From: CATOSD01 sp034422735
GTDB lineage: Bacteria > Chloroflexota > Dehalococcoidia > Lucifugimonadales > CATOSD01
DNA length: 59,872 bases
Direction: 5' to 3'
NCBI GenBank assembly: GCA_034422735.1
Contig: DAOUJL010000053.1
Span: forward strand, 1 to 59,872
Positions within the stretch are counted from its first letter, which is position 1; the number at the start of each line of letters is the position of its first letter. The notes under the pieces were generated by a model. That model worked only from the letters and a program-made list of their open reading frames with translations. It did no database searches and was not told the DNA's origin. Both the position numbers and the translations under genes were made by a program. Positions 1 through 8,495 of the stretch are shown here, in pieces.

Positions 1-76
1 CGTACAAATCGGGCTGGCTACGAAGAAACTCCAGCACCTTTGGCCACTGTTCGGGAGATAGTGTGACTGTTGACAT
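1..76 (-). CDS. Transposase N-terminus, cut by the window edge
   Basis: Reading the minus strand from an ATG at 76 gives 25 codons that run off the window: MSTVTLSPEQWPKVLEFLRS and five more residues. A 'LT/SxEQWxKxxxFLRxxPxxY' start is typical of IS5-type transposases (family knowledge), so an insertion sequence probably continues to the left. A perfect 9-bp inverted repeat (TGTTGACAT at 68-76, ATGTCAACA at 95-103) spans the start codon and the end of the next gene. It could be an operator or part of an IS end; I cannot tell which. The assignment rests on the short N-terminus only. Confidence 0.5.
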   Translation of the reverse strand, partial: MSTVTLSPEQWPKVLEFLRSQPDLY

Positions 77-97
77 ATACCTAGTATAATGCAAATG

Positions 98-2647
98 TCA
101 ACACTGCCTAGAAAAGTGATTCGGGTTGTTTTCCAAGAGTTCTTGGGCTCGATCAGACGAAACAGGGCTGATATCAATGCACAGGTCTCGGTCTCCTTCG
201 CATTGGGCACGCACAAAGCAGCCCCATGAACCCGGCTCCAACAAGTACATCCGACGGTCTCCGTCTCTTGGTCCTATCAGAAGTGAGTGGTCACGGTACC
301 TTCCAATTTCGGCTGTTGGATCCGCACCTGATACCTGCCACGCTGGCACGTAACCTTCGTGCTGATCAGATGACAAGGCTATTTCAATTTCCTCCCAATC
401 TCCTGCCAAAATCGCGACTACTTTGCCAAGCGGATTAATCTGGTCGATTGCAATATCGAAAGCGCGCAACATCTCTTCAGGCGCATTTAGCGAAGCCGTG
501 ATTTCAGGTGCCCCGCCGAGAGTTTCGCAGAGCAATTTCAATACATCGTCCGCCAAGCCCCGTCCCCACAGAGTCCCATCAAGTGGCACGTAATGGTGAC
601 GGGAGTCTGCTGGAAAGGCAGCAAGAAATGCCTTTGGCTCCAGTGAGCGAAACACGCGCTTCTCGACATCATGAACAGAATCACTCGTAAGGTATACGAA
701 TGCCCCTGCCTCGTCGAAAAGTCGTTCGACTACATTTGAACCGAACGCAGACGCATAGATGCTGGACTTGAACTCAGACACTCTTTCATCACTGAGTTTG
801 CTGGCGATGATTCGGTCGTCCTCCGTAACTTCGTCCAGCCGAACCGCGTTCTGAAGTGCGCCCCTGACAAGGTCAATGCGTGTATTGATCACAGCAGCTT
901 CCACGTCAACAAAGGCTTGTAGTCGATCATAGTTGGCTTCAAACCACTCCAGCACTCTCTTTGCATTGCCTCTCAGATTTAGGGCGGGCATGTTCTGAGA
1001 AGACAACTCCATGAGGCGAACACTGAGGAACGTCAATGGATATCTCTCCGGGTTTAGCATTCGGGCTATACCAGGTTCGGCACCCTCCCATTCCCATTCG
1101 GACCACTGTGAATTCCGGACCTCGTTGGCTCGCAACAGTGCTTGAGCAGCGGCCGCGGCCAATCGATCACTGTTTCCATATGCTCCGCGTGCCACGTCCA
1201 AGTATCGGGTTGGGTCGGCCAGCGAACCTGACTCGGCAAGGTGAATCGCGCGCCCCGCCAGACCCATGAGCACGGTTCTATATTCCTGCTCCAATCCCCA
1301 GTAGAGTTTGGCTGCTTCTGTCGACGATTGACTGCCGTGTTCCCGGTTCCGCCGGACGAATCTCAGGAAGGCCTCGAATTCCTTATCCAGTATCTCGAAG
1401 TCGTCCGGTCGGCCAAAATTCATCGCATCTGCCAGCACTTGTTCCTGATGCCGGACCAACTCTAATGCGTACGGAAGCGCGTCTTCAGGTCCCATACTCG
1501 AAACTATGGACTGCGAACTTGGCCAGACTCGTCCCCGTACGACTTCCAAAACTTCCGCATCACCTATACGGCATGCGATTTGATAGTTTCTTCGATATCC
1601 TTCGAGACCGGCTGTGAAAAGATCACCGCAGCGCCGCTGTGCACCAGTGCTAGTGAGCCAATAGTCGAGCTGCAATAGGCCAAACAGGTATTCCTTGTTG
1701 CTTCCCTCGCGTATTAGTTCTTCACGAAATGAGTAGAGATTGCGCCCCAACTCCCTCAGGGGTGGCCATTCAGCTTGGCCACCGGGAGGAGCCCAGGAGA
1801 AACCCTCCCTCTCAATTTCGTCCATCGCGTTTTCTATGAGTCCTCTAACTGATTCTATCGAATGTTTAAACTCTCGAAGCCTGCTTTCGGCCATTGCTCG
1901 GAGGGCGTCATCGAGCAATGTTCTCATTGCTTCGCTGGCAGAACCTTCACTTGGATCCGGAAGCAGAATTGACCAGTCAGCTTCGTTCGTTGCCAGGGAG
2001 TCTGCCGCGCGACGGTGCCTATCCAGAAAAGCCTGGACTGATGTGCGAACATCCCGCTCATTAACTCTTCGCCGAAGGGTTGACCACCGTTCAGGGTGAC
2101 CCAGACGGAGTGCTCGCTCGAAGAGCGCGCAGGACAGTGCCAAGTTGGCGAAAAATGAGATGCCCGCAACCAGAGTGAGGTTGGTCAAGCCAGTCACATT
2201 GTTATCTATCCAGTCGACACCTCTGCTGAATTCTTGTGCCAAAAGCGCTACACCCGTGATTCCGACCGCCGCGACGCTTCCCCAGAAGATTGGCCGCACC
2301 CAGGACTGCCGAGTGTATTCACGGTACATACGATCATCGGCGTCTCTCCTTGTGCTGACTCCCTGCATGACGAATAGAGTGACAGCCAAGGTAAGGGCGG
2401 CGATGGCTGCCTGAGCGGTAAGCAAGGTGGCGAGCAGTGACCTTGCGGAGTCGGCATGGGGCAGCCACTGCCAAGCCGTGGTTTTGAAAAGCAGGGCGCA
2501 GACAGCTAACCCCGCTAACGCTAAAGCAAGGAGTATCGAAATCCATCGGATGCAGGTGGTCACCCACCCGGTTACGCCCCTCTTCATTCTGCTGGCCTTC
2601 AAGACCGTTGTCCTTACGAGTCGCTTCATTCTGCACTCTGTTGACAT
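98..2647 (-). CDS. Large hypothetical membrane protein (849 aa)
   Basis: I do not recognise a family. The N-terminal 180 residues carry four hydrophobic segments (about 35-54, 69-91, 118-138 and 152-175). The remaining 670 residues are soluble, helix-rich and probably cytoplasmic, with no visible catalytic motif. The start is uncertain: the ATG at 2647 lacks a Shine-Dalgarno, and a second Met is six codons downstream (MKRLVRTT). The gene has clearly lower GC than the genes from 3 kb onward. It lies between a transposase fragment and a structured RNA/terminator unit, so horizontal acquisition is likely. The RNA unit at 2718-2866 lies directly upstream on the same strand and could be its leader. 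Confidence 0.7.
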   Translation of the reverse strand: MSTECRMKRLVRTTVLKASRMKRGVTGWVTTCIRWISILLALALAGLAVCALLFKTTAWQWLPHADSARSLLATLLTAQAAIAALTLAVTLFVMQGVSTRRDADDRMYREYTRQSWVRPIFWGSVAAVGITGVALLAQEFSRGVDWIDNNVTGLTNLTLVAGISFFANLALSCALFERALRLGHPERWSTLRRRVNERDVRTSVQAFLDRHRRAADSLATNEADWSILLPDPSEGSASEAMRTLLDDALRAMAESRLREFKHSIESVRGLIENAMDEIEREGFSWAPPGGQAEWPPLRELGRNLYSFREELIREGSNKEYLFGLLQLDYWLTSTGAQRRCGDLFTAGLEGYRRNYQIACRIGDAEVLEVVRGRVWPSSQSIVSSMGPEDALPYALELVRHQEQVLADAMNFGRPDDFEILDKEFEAFLRFVRRNREHGSQSSTEAAKLYWGLEQEYRTVLMGLAGRAIHLAESGSLADPTRYLDVARGAYGNSDRLAAAAAQALLRANEVRNSQWSEWEWEGAEPGIARMLNPERYPLTFLSVRLMELSSQNMPALNLRGNAKRVLEWFEANYDRLQAFVDVEAAVINTRIDLVRGALQNAVRLDEVTEDDRIIASKLSDERVSEFKSSIYASAFGSNVVERLFDEAGAFVYLTSDSVHDVEKRVFRSLEPKAFLAAFPADSRHHYVPLDGTLWGRGLADDVLKLLCETLGGAPEITASLNAPEEMLRAFDIAIDQINPLGKVVAILAGDWEEIEIALSSDQHEGYVPAWQVSGADPTAEIGRYRDHSLLIGPRDGDRRMYLLEPGSWGCFVRAQCEGDRDLCIDISPVSSDRAQELLENNPNHFSRQC

Positions 2648-2717
2648 TGCCTAAGACTGATGCTCATGCAGCTGTGTCAATTCTAACCATTCTGACTGCC
2701 GCTGTTCAGGCCGCCAC

Positions 2718-2748
2718 AAAAAAGTGGCCCCGCACAAGGCGGGGCCAC
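2718..2748 (-). terminator. Intrinsic terminator (minus strand)
   Basis: A perfect 10-bp GC-rich stem (2724-2733 with 2739-2748, loop ACAAG on the plus strand) is followed on the minus strand by six T residues. It ends the short unit that starts near 2866 and lies about 70 nt upstream of the 849-aa gene. Confidence 0.8.
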
Positions 2749-2866
2749 CGAGTAGAGGTGCTCCAGTGAACACCTAGCTGGCGCACCTCGTTCTACTACT
2801 GTCCAATGCGCATCCTCCTTTCTCGAGACCCTCCACAAAGGCTGTCATCCTCCGCACTACGTCTCT
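2718..2866 (-). ncRNA. Candidate small RNA or attenuated leader
   Basis: A good promoter (2873-2900) and an intrinsic terminator (2718-2748) on the minus strand bound about 150 nt with no convincing gene. Visible structure: a 7-bp helix (2755-2761 with 2783-2789) extended by 4 bp (2751-2754 with 2794-2797) across a 4-nt bulge, enclosing a CCAG/CTGG helix, and a GAGAC/GTCTC pairing nearer the 5' end. A purine-rich AAGGAGG precedes a five-codon ATG frame, so a leader peptide is possible. It could be a free-standing sRNA or an attenuator for the 849-aa gene downstream. It does not match SRP RNA, tmRNA or RNase P RNA as I know them. Confidence 0.5.
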
Positions 2867-2872
2867 GCCCCC

Positions 2873-2900
2873 ATTATATCGCAACTTTCACGACAGTAAA
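2873..2900 (-). promoter_or_regulatory. Promoter for the small RNA unit
   Basis: On the minus strand TTTACT (2895-2900), a 16-nt spacer and a perfect TATAAT (2873-2878). Transcription would begin near 2866 and meet the terminator about 150 nt later. Confidence 0.6.
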
Positions 2901-3011
2901 GGGCATCGCGCCTCGCAAAGGGATCGTTCCAAAGTCCCCTCCCCCATCGCCGCCGCAAACTCACCCCCTTTTCGCTAGATACCCGTCCCCGCACCGCGCT
3001 ACTCTCGCGCC

Positions 3012-3962
3012 ATGGAACAACACGACTGGCGGGACCTGATGACCCGCTTCGAGCAGCACCTGCGCGCCGAGCGCGGCCTCGCCGACCTCACCGTGCGCAA
3101 CTACCGCACCGACCTCGAGCCGCTGTTCGACTTCATGCGCAAGAACGACGTCCCCGACCTGAAGGCCCTCGACCGCGCCGCGCTGCGCGCCTACCTCGCG
3201 TGGCTACTCGAGCTCGGCTACGTCCGCCGCAGCGTCGCCCGCAAGGTCAGCGCCCTCCGCACCCTGCTCCGGTGGCTCGTGCGCCTCAAGCTCATCGACG
3301 CCGACCCGCTGCCCCGCCGGGGCGTGATGAAGCTCGACTCCCGACTGCCGCGCTTCCTCTCCCAGAACGAGGCCGCGAAGCTGGTGCACGCCGCCGACCC
3401 CGGCTCGGCGACCGGTGTGACGTCCCCCGGTAAGATCAGGGACCGCGCCCTGCTCGAGCTCATCTACGGCGCCGGCCTGCGCGTCAGCGAGGCGCGCGAC
3501 CTGGACGTGGCCGACCTCAACCTGGAGGCCCGCGAGCTCCGCGTCGTGGGCAAAGGCTCCAAGCAGCGCGTCGTGCTTGTCGGCGTCCCCGCGCGCGACG
3601 CCCTCTCGCTGTACCTGCGCGACGTCCGATCCTCGCTCGTCGCCGCGGACTCCGACGGCGCCCTGTTCCTCAACCGGTTCGGGGGACGCCTCAGCCAGCG
3701 CAGCATCCAGCAGAAGGTGCGCTCCTACGCCACACAGGCCGGTCTCGGCGGCTGGGTGCACCCGCACATCCTGCGCCACTCCTACGCCACCCACATGCTC
3801 GAGGGCGGCGCCGACCTCCGCGTCGTCCAGGAGCTGCTCGGCCACGCAAGCCCGGCCACCACCCAGATCTACACCCACGTCACCGGCGCGGAGGCCCGCC
3901 GCGTGTACGAGGCCGCCCACCCCCGCGCCGGCGAGGACGAGCAACCCGACGACACCGCATAG
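3012..3962 (+). CDS. xerC: Tyrosine recombinase, XerC/XerD type
   Basis: A 316-aa site-specific recombinase of the size used for chromosome dimer resolution. The N-terminal SAM-like DNA-binding domain (about 5-95) is followed by the catalytic domain with all expected residues: R157 (GAGLRVSE), K181 (VGKGSKQR), H252 and R255 (HILRH), H278 (LLGHAS) and the nucleophile Y287 (QIYTHV). It stands alone behind a low-GC accessory stretch, so an integrase role cannot be excluded. Its GC content matches the core genes, and no phage or att features are visible, which favours Xer function. XerC and XerD cannot be separated from one sequence. Confidence 0.85.
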   Translation: MEQHDWRDLMTRFEQHLRAERGLADLTVRNYRTDLEPLFDFMRKNDVPDLKALDRAALRAYLAWLLELGYVRRSVARKVSALRTLLRWLVRLKLIDADPLPRRGVMKLDSRLPRFLSQNEAAKLVHAADPGSATGVTSPGKIRDRALLELIYGAGLRVSEARDLDVADLNLEARELRVVGKGSKQRVVLVGVPARDALSLYLRDVRSSLVAADSDGALFLNRFGGRLSQRSIQQKVRSYATQAGLGGWVHPHILRHSYATHMLEGGADLRVVQELLGHASPATTQIYTHVTGAEARRVYEAAHPRAGEDEQPDDTA

Positions 3963-3985
3963 CCCCTTCCCACTCGCCGCCCCGT

Positions 3986-4014
3986 TTGAAAGCCTGCCCA
4001 CGCCTTGCTATAGT
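3986..4014 (+). promoter_or_regulatory. Promoter for the FAH-PTE pair
   Basis: TTGAAA (3986-3991), a 17-nt spacer and TATAGT (4009-4014), about 55 nt before the ATG of the FAH-family gene. Confidence 0.65.
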
Positions 4015-4067
4015 AGCCCGCATCCGGCGGCCGGACGCCGCCATTCCCGACGGAGGTCCACGCCATC

Positions 4068-4847
4068 ATGCGCTGGGTGAGGTACGAATCTAACGGTCAA
4101 CCCGTCTACGGAATCGTGGAGGGCGACCGCGTTCAGCCCATGACCGGTAGCCCCTTCGGAGACTACGAACGGTCGGGCGAAACGGTCAGCCTGGATTCCA
4201 TCAAGCTGCTCGCGCCCGTCATCCCACGCACCTTCTACGCGGCCGGCATCAACTACGAGGCGCACGTCCGCGAGGCCGCCGCGCTGCTGGGCACCGAGCC
4301 CAACCTGCCCGAAAAGCCGGACATCGGCTACCGCGCCAACAACGCCATAATCGCCCACGGCGAGCCGATAGTCGTTCCCGCGGACGCCACCGAGCGCGTC
4401 CACTACGAGGGCGAGCTCGTCGTCGTGGTCGGCAAGCAGGCCAAGAACCTCTCGGAGGCCGACGCCCTGTCCTGCGTGCTTGGCTACACTGTCGGCAACG
4501 ACGTGAGCGAGCGCACCTGGCAGGCGTCCGACCGCACCATGTGGCGCGCCAAGAACACAGACACCTTCAAGCCCATGGGACCCTGGATCGAGACCGACGC
4601 CGACCTCGAATCCATGCAGACCACCGTCAGGCTGAACGGCGAAGAGCAAATCCAATTTCCCACTAACGACATGGTCTTCGGTGTCGAGACCTACATCAGC
4701 GCGATGAGCCGCTACCTCACACTCTACCCCGGCGACGTCATCTGGATGGGCACCGACGGCTCGTCCAAGAACCTGAAAGACGGCGACGTAGTCGAGATCG
4801 ACATATCCGGCGTCGGCACCCTCGCCAACCCCATAGTCAGGGAGTAG
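4068..4847 (+). CDS. Fumarylacetoacetate hydrolase (FAH) family protein
   Basis: A 259-aa enzyme of the FAH superfamily, whose members hydrolyse, decarboxylate or isomerise 2-oxo/2-hydroxy-dienoate products of aromatic ring cleavage, or decarboxylate oxaloacetate. The divalent-metal signature is intact: E114 and E116 (YEGELVVVVG) and D145 (GNDVSER), plus K168 (FKPMGPW). The N-terminal 50 residues are the small domain usual in the 2-hydroxyhepta-2,4-diene-1,7-dioate isomerase subgroup. It is 21 nt upstream of a phosphotriesterase-like gene on the same strand, so the two are probably one transcript acting on the same kind of substrate. The exact substrate cannot be read from sequence. Confidence 0.88.
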   Translation: MRWVRYESNGQPVYGIVEGDRVQPMTGSPFGDYERSGETVSLDSIKLLAPVIPRTFYAAGINYEAHVREAAALLGTEPNLPEKPDIGYRANNAIIAHGEPIVVPADATERVHYEGELVVVVGKQAKNLSEADALSCVLGYTVGNDVSERTWQASDRTMWRAKNTDTFKPMGPWIETDADLESMQTTVRLNGEEQIQFPTNDMVFGVETYISAMSRYLTLYPGDVIWMGTDGSSKNLKDGDVVEIDISGVGTLANPIVRE

Positions 4848-4868
4848 ACCCGTAGGGAGGCCCGCCCC

Positions 4869-5825
4869 ATGGCAACGATAGACTCCGTCCTCGGCCCCAT
4901 CGACACCGCTGACATGGGCTTCACCCTGTCCCACGAGCACGTCATCGTCTCCTCCGCCGGCATCCAGTACGTCTACCCCGAGTTCATCGACCGCGAGGGC
5001 ACCATCGAGCGCGCCGTCGCCCAGCTCAGCGAGGCCCGCGCAGAGGGCCTCCGCACCATCATCGACGTGACCACCATCGATCTGGGCCGCGACATCCGTA
5101 TGCTCGAGCAGGTCTCCCGCGAATCCGGCGTCAACATCATCTGCGCCACCGGCACCTGGCGCGACATCCCCCGCGTCTTCTGGACCGCCACACCCGACAT
5201 GATCGCCCCCCTGTACATCCGCGAGATCGAGGAGGGTATCGAGGGCACCGGCATCAAGGCGGCCATCATCAAGGTCGCCAACGACATGGGCGGCGTTACC
5301 CCCGAGGGCGAGATCATCCTGCGCGCCGCCGCCAGGGCCCAGAAGGCCACCGGCGTCCCCATATCCACCCACACCTGGGCGCCCGAGCGCGTGGGCGAGC
5401 AGCAGGTGCGCATATTCGAGGACGAGGGCGTGGACCTCAACCGCGTCTACGTCGGCCACAGCAACGACACCACCGACACCGGCTACCTCGTCGGCCTGCT
5501 GGAGAAGGGCGTGTGGATCGGCCTGGACCGCTATCCCGGCGGGCGCTATCCCGGCACGCCCGACTGGGAGGGCCGCACACAGACGGCCATGCGGCTCATC
5601 GAGGCCGGCTATGCACACCGCATCATGCTGGGGCACGACTGGTCAGTCACGCTAAGCATCGCCAGCCTCGAAGCTCAGGCCGACCGCCAGCGCTACAACC
5701 CTGACGGCTACCTCTTCATCACCCGCAAGGTGCTGCCTCGCCTGCGTGAGCTGGGCGCCACCCAGCAAGACGTCGACAACATCATGGTCAACAATCCCCG
5801 CCGCTTCTTCGAAGGCGCCCGCTAG
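4869..5825 (+). CDS. Phosphotriesterase-like amidohydrolase (carboxylysine type)
   Basis: A 318-aa TIM-barrel binuclear metal hydrolase of the PTE family (phosphotriesterases and lactonases). All metal ligands are in place: H22 and H24 (SHEHV), K135 as the bridging lysine to be carboxylated (AIIKVAND), H168 (STHTW), H197 (VGHSND) and D257 (LGHDW). The bridging lysine separates it from the two other PTE homologues in this window, which have Glu there. A GGGAGG Shine-Dalgarno precedes the ATG. Likely co-transcribed with the FAH gene. Lactonase activity is as plausible as organophosphate hydrolysis. Confidence 0.9.
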   Translation: MATIDSVLGPIDTADMGFTLSHEHVIVSSAGIQYVYPEFIDREGTIERAVAQLSEARAEGLRTIIDVTTIDLGRDIRMLEQVSRESGVNIICATGTWRDIPRVFWTATPDMIAPLYIREIEEGIEGTGIKAAIIKVANDMGGVTPEGEIILRAAARAQKATGVPISTHTWAPERVGEQQVRIFEDEGVDLNRVYVGHSNDTTDTGYLVGLLEKGVWIGLDRYPGGRYPGTPDWEGRTQTAMRLIEAGYAHRIMLGHDWSVTLSIASLEAQADRQRYNPDGYLFITRKVLPRLRELGATQQDVDNIMVNNPRRFFEGAR

Positions 5826-5864
5826 TCCCTTCCCCTTCGCAGGGGAAGGGTTAGGATGGGGGTG
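5825..5864 (-). repeat. Dispersed 40-bp palindromic repeat, copy 1
   Basis: A short element built on a TTCCCC(T)...(A)GGGGAA palindrome with a tail reading TTAGGATGGGGGTG here. This copy is in the reverse orientation and begins right at the stop of the PTE-like gene. Nine more intergenic copies occur in the window. Confidence 0.85.
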
Positions 5865-5873
5865 CCGGCAAGC

Positions 5874-6698
5874 CTACCCCACCGCCTGCCACGCCGCCCC
5901 CGCCGCCATCACCACGCCCGCTGCCAACACGAACCCGCCCAGGTTCACGCGCTGCGCGAACGCCAGCAGCGCCCTGATCGTCACCAGGCCCACCACGCAC
6001 GCGACTCCCGCCGCCGCCAGCGCCGGCCACGTGCTCGCCGCGCCGCCGTCCGCCAGCGCGAGCACTCCCGCGCCCAGGCTCGCCGGTATGCTCATCAGGT
6101 AGCTCAGCACCAGCGCCTCGCCCCGCTCCACGCGCCTGCCCAGCAGCGCGGCCAGCGTCAGGCCCGACCGGCTCAGCCCCGGCAGCGCCGCCAACCCCTG
6201 CGCGACGCCCGCCGCCAGCGCGTCCACCGTCGTCGGCTTCGTCCGGACCTGCGCCTGCCCCGTTTGTGGGTTCCCGCTTTCGCGGGAATGACGGTTGCCG
6301 GATGGACGCCACAACTGCAGCGCGCCGGTCACCACCATCAGCAGCCCCACGACGCCCATGCCCGTCGCGCCGATCCGGTCCGAAATCTCGCCCAGGCCGA
6401 GCAGAAGCGGAACGCCCACCGCCGCGCTCACGACGGTCCCGATCGCCAGGAACCTGAGCCGGGGAGAGGGGTGCAAGGGAGTGGATGCCGCGTCCCGCAC
6501 GACGCCCCACGCCTCGCGCCTCAGCGCGATGAGCGCCGCGCACGCGGTGCCGACGTGGAGCCAGAGGGCGTAGGCCACCGCCTCGTCCAGCGTGCGGTCG
6601 AGCAGCGCGGTCTGGGCGACCGTCACCACGCCCTGGGAGCTGACGGGCAGCCACTCGGTCAGGCCTTGCAGCAGGCCAAGCAGCAGGGCCGCGCCCAT
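5874..6698 (-). CDS. uppP: Undecaprenyl-diphosphatase UppP/BacA-like, with repeat-derived insert
   Basis: A 274-aa polytopic membrane protein of the BacA family, which recycles undecaprenyl diphosphate for cell-wall synthesis. Motif 1 reads QGLTEWLPVSSQGVV (about 11-25) and motif 2 PGLSRSGLT. Compared with E. coli BacA the histidine after the SSxG motif (H30) is Val, so activity needs testing. Residues about 134-145 (NRHSRESGNP) are encoded by a palindromic intergenic-type repeat inserted in frame between transmembrane segments. The gene is 15 nt downstream of the histidine kinase on the same strand and probably shares its transcript. Confidence 0.85.
   Translation of the reverse strand: MGAALLLGLLQGLTEWLPVSSQGVVTVAQTALLDRTLDEAVAYALWLHVGTACAALIALRREAWGVVRDAASTPLHPSPRLRFLAIGTVVSAAVGVPLLLGLGEISDRIGATGMGVVGLLMVVTGALQLWRPSGNRHSRESGNPQTGQAQVRTKPTTVDALAAGVAQGLAALPGLSRSGLTLAALLGRRVERGEALVLSYLMSIPASLGAGVLALADGGAASTWPALAAAGVACVVGLVTIRALLAFAQRVNLGGFVLAAGVVMAAGAAWQAVG
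6266..6299. repeat. Palindromic repeat inside uppP
   Basis: Contains the palindrome TTCCCGCTTTCGCGGGAA followed by TGACGG, a type of dispersed repeat widespread in bacteria. Here it is read through in frame and encodes the peptide NRHSRESGNP. A related arm (CCCCCGCGAAAGCGGGGG) lies downstream of rpoC near 50300. Confidence 0.75.
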
Positions 6699-6713
6699 CG
6701 CTGAGACCGGGAC

Positions 6714-8495
6714 CTAGGCTTCCTGCAGCGCGTGCGGCACGGTGAAGGTGAACGTGCTGCCCGCGCCCTCTTCGCTGGAGACGCCCACCTCGCCGCCGTA
6801 GGCGTGAACGATGTGCTTCACGATCGCCAGCCCCAGGCCGGCTCCCCTGTCGCGCCGCGCGCGGTCCACCTTGTAGAAGCGCTCGAACACGTGCGGCAGG
6901 TGCTCGCGCGGGATGCCCGCCCCCGTGTCGCTCACGCCAATCTCCACGCGCCCGCCGGCGTCGCGTGCCCACAGCCGGATCGTCCCCCCGGCGGGGGTGA
7001 ACTTGAGCGCGTTCTCCAGAAGGTTCACCAGCACCTGGAGCAGCTTCTCCTCCTCCGCCCTCACTATCGGCAGCTCCGGCGGGAAGTCGGACACCAGGGA
7101 TACGTCCATCGCCGCCGCCTGCAGCCGGAACTGCGACGCGGCGTCCTCCAGCACCGACGCGGCGTCTAGTGCAGTCGGATGCAGCTCTGCCTGGCCGCTC
7201 TCCAGCCGCGATAGCTCCAGCAGGTCGTTCACCATCGCGGTCATGCGGTTCACGTCGCGGTGTACGCGCCGCAGAAAGTCCTGCGCCACGTCGCGGTCGT
7301 CTATCGCGCCTCCCTCCAGCGTCTCCACCATCGCCTTCACCGACGCCAGCGGGCTGCGCATCTCGTGCGACACGTTGCTCACGAACTCCTTGCGCGTAGT
7401 CTCCGCCTGCCGGATGCTCGTGAGGTCGTGCAGCGTCAGCAGGACCCCGCCCTGCGCGCCCTGGCTCAGCGGCACAGCGGTCGCGCTCAGGAAGCGGCGG
7501 CGGTGCAGCAGTTCGACCTCCCCCTGCACCGGCTCGCCCGTCGCCAGCGCGCGCGCGATGAGCTGTTGCAGCTCGTGGTCCCGCACCACCTCGACGAGAC
7601 GGCTTCCCTCCGCGCGGCTAATGCTCGAGTCCAGCAGTTCGCCCGCGGCCTCGTTGATCAGGGCTATCTCGCCGTTCGCCTCCACCACGATCACGCCCTC
7701 TCTCATCACGTCGAGCACCGCCGAGAGCTTGTTCCGCTCCGCGGACAGGTCGTCCACCATCTCCCGCAGGGACGCCGCCATCGTATTGAAGGCCGTAGCC
7801 AGCTCCTGCGTCTCGTCCAGGGACAGCGCGCGCACCCGGTGGTCCAGGTCCCCCTGTGCGAGCCGGCGCGCGCCCTCCGCGACGGACTTGACCGAGCGGG
7901 ACGTGCGGCGCGCCAGGTAGAAGCCCAGCGCCACCGAGAGACAGGCGACCACCATGGCGGCCAGGACGATTGTCGCGATTATGCGGTCGACGCCGGACTG
8001 CGCCCGCGAAACGGGCACCTCGATGATGGCCACGCCCATCGGCAGGCCGCCCGCGTCGACCCGCGTGCCCACGTAGAGCGTGTCCTCGCCGGTCTGCGGG
8101 TTCGCGCGGGACACCTCGCTCACTCCAACGCCCGCGGCCCAGCGGAACTCGGGCCGGTCTACGAACGACTCGCCCGGCGAGGACGCGCCCGCGGAATCGG
8201 CCAGCACGTTGCCCTGCAAGTCCACCACGGTGACCCGCCCGTCGACGATCTCGCTGGTGCGCCGGGCGGTCCGCTCCAGACCCTCGAAATCGACCGGATG
8301 GGCAAGCAGGTGCGACACTCCCTCTCCCAGCAGTCCCGCCTCCGCCTGGAGCCGCTGCTCGAGGTTGTCGTAGAAGGCGTCGCGGATGAAACCCACCAGG
8401 TAGATGCTGACAACGCCCATCGTCACGAATATGAGCGTGGTGTACGCGAGCGCGATCCGCCACTGGAGCGAGCGGGGCAGTCTCAGCCGTCGAAT
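6714..8495 (-). CDS. Membrane sensor histidine kinase (PhoR/WalK-like)
   Basis: About 590 aa: TM1, extracytoplasmic sensor, TM2, HAMP, PAS-like domain, HisKA with the phospho-acceptor in FVSNVSHEMRSPLAS, and HATPase_c with N box (NLLENALKF), G1 (DTGAGIP) and G2 (GAGLGLAIVKH). Partner of the response regulator directly upstream. The start is odd: the frame has no ATG, GTG or TTG before TM1. Candidates are an ATT at 8495, 10 nt behind a GAGGAG, or a CTG at 8486 overlapping the regulator's stop as CTGA. The reported start is provisional. The following gene, uppP, hints at envelope-related signalling (inference). Confidence 0.85.
   Translation of the reverse strand: MRRLRLPRSLQWRIALAYTTLIFVTMGVVSIYLVGFIRDAFYDNLEQRLQAEAGLLGEGVSHLLAHPVDFEGLERTARRTSEIVDGRVTVVDLQGNVLADSAGASSPGESFVDRPEFRWAAGVGVSEVSRANPQTGEDTLYVGTRVDAGGLPMGVAIIEVPVSRAQSGVDRIIATIVLAAMVVACLSVALGFYLARRTSRSVKSVAEGARRLAQGDLDHRVRALSLDETQELATAFNTMAASLREMVDDLSAERNKLSAVLDVMREGVIVVEANGEIALINEAAGELLDSSISRAEGSRLVEVVRDHELQQLIARALATGEPVQGEVELLHRRRFLSATAVPLSQGAQGGVLLTLHDLTSIRQAETTRKEFVSNVSHEMRSPLASVKAMVETLEGGAIDDRDVAQDFLRRVHRDVNRMTAMVNDLLELSRLESGQAELHPTALDAASVLEDAASQFRLQAAAMDVSLVSDFPPELPIVRAEEEKLLQVLVNLLENALKFTPAGGTIRLWARDAGGRVEIGVSDTGAGIPREHLPHVFERFYKVDRARRDRGAGLGLAIVKHIVHAYGGEVGVSSEEGAGSTFTFTVPHALQEA

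Noticed and set aside
68..103. Plus-strand promoter at the TATAAT near position 85
   Set aside because: No -35 at a workable distance, and it lies in a 9-bp inverted repeat at the transposase start. Operator or IS-end meaning is possible but not supportable.
4008..5636. Minus-strand 542-codon frame opposite the FAH and PTE genes
   Set aside because: Antisense shadow; the plus-strand products have complete catalytic motifs.
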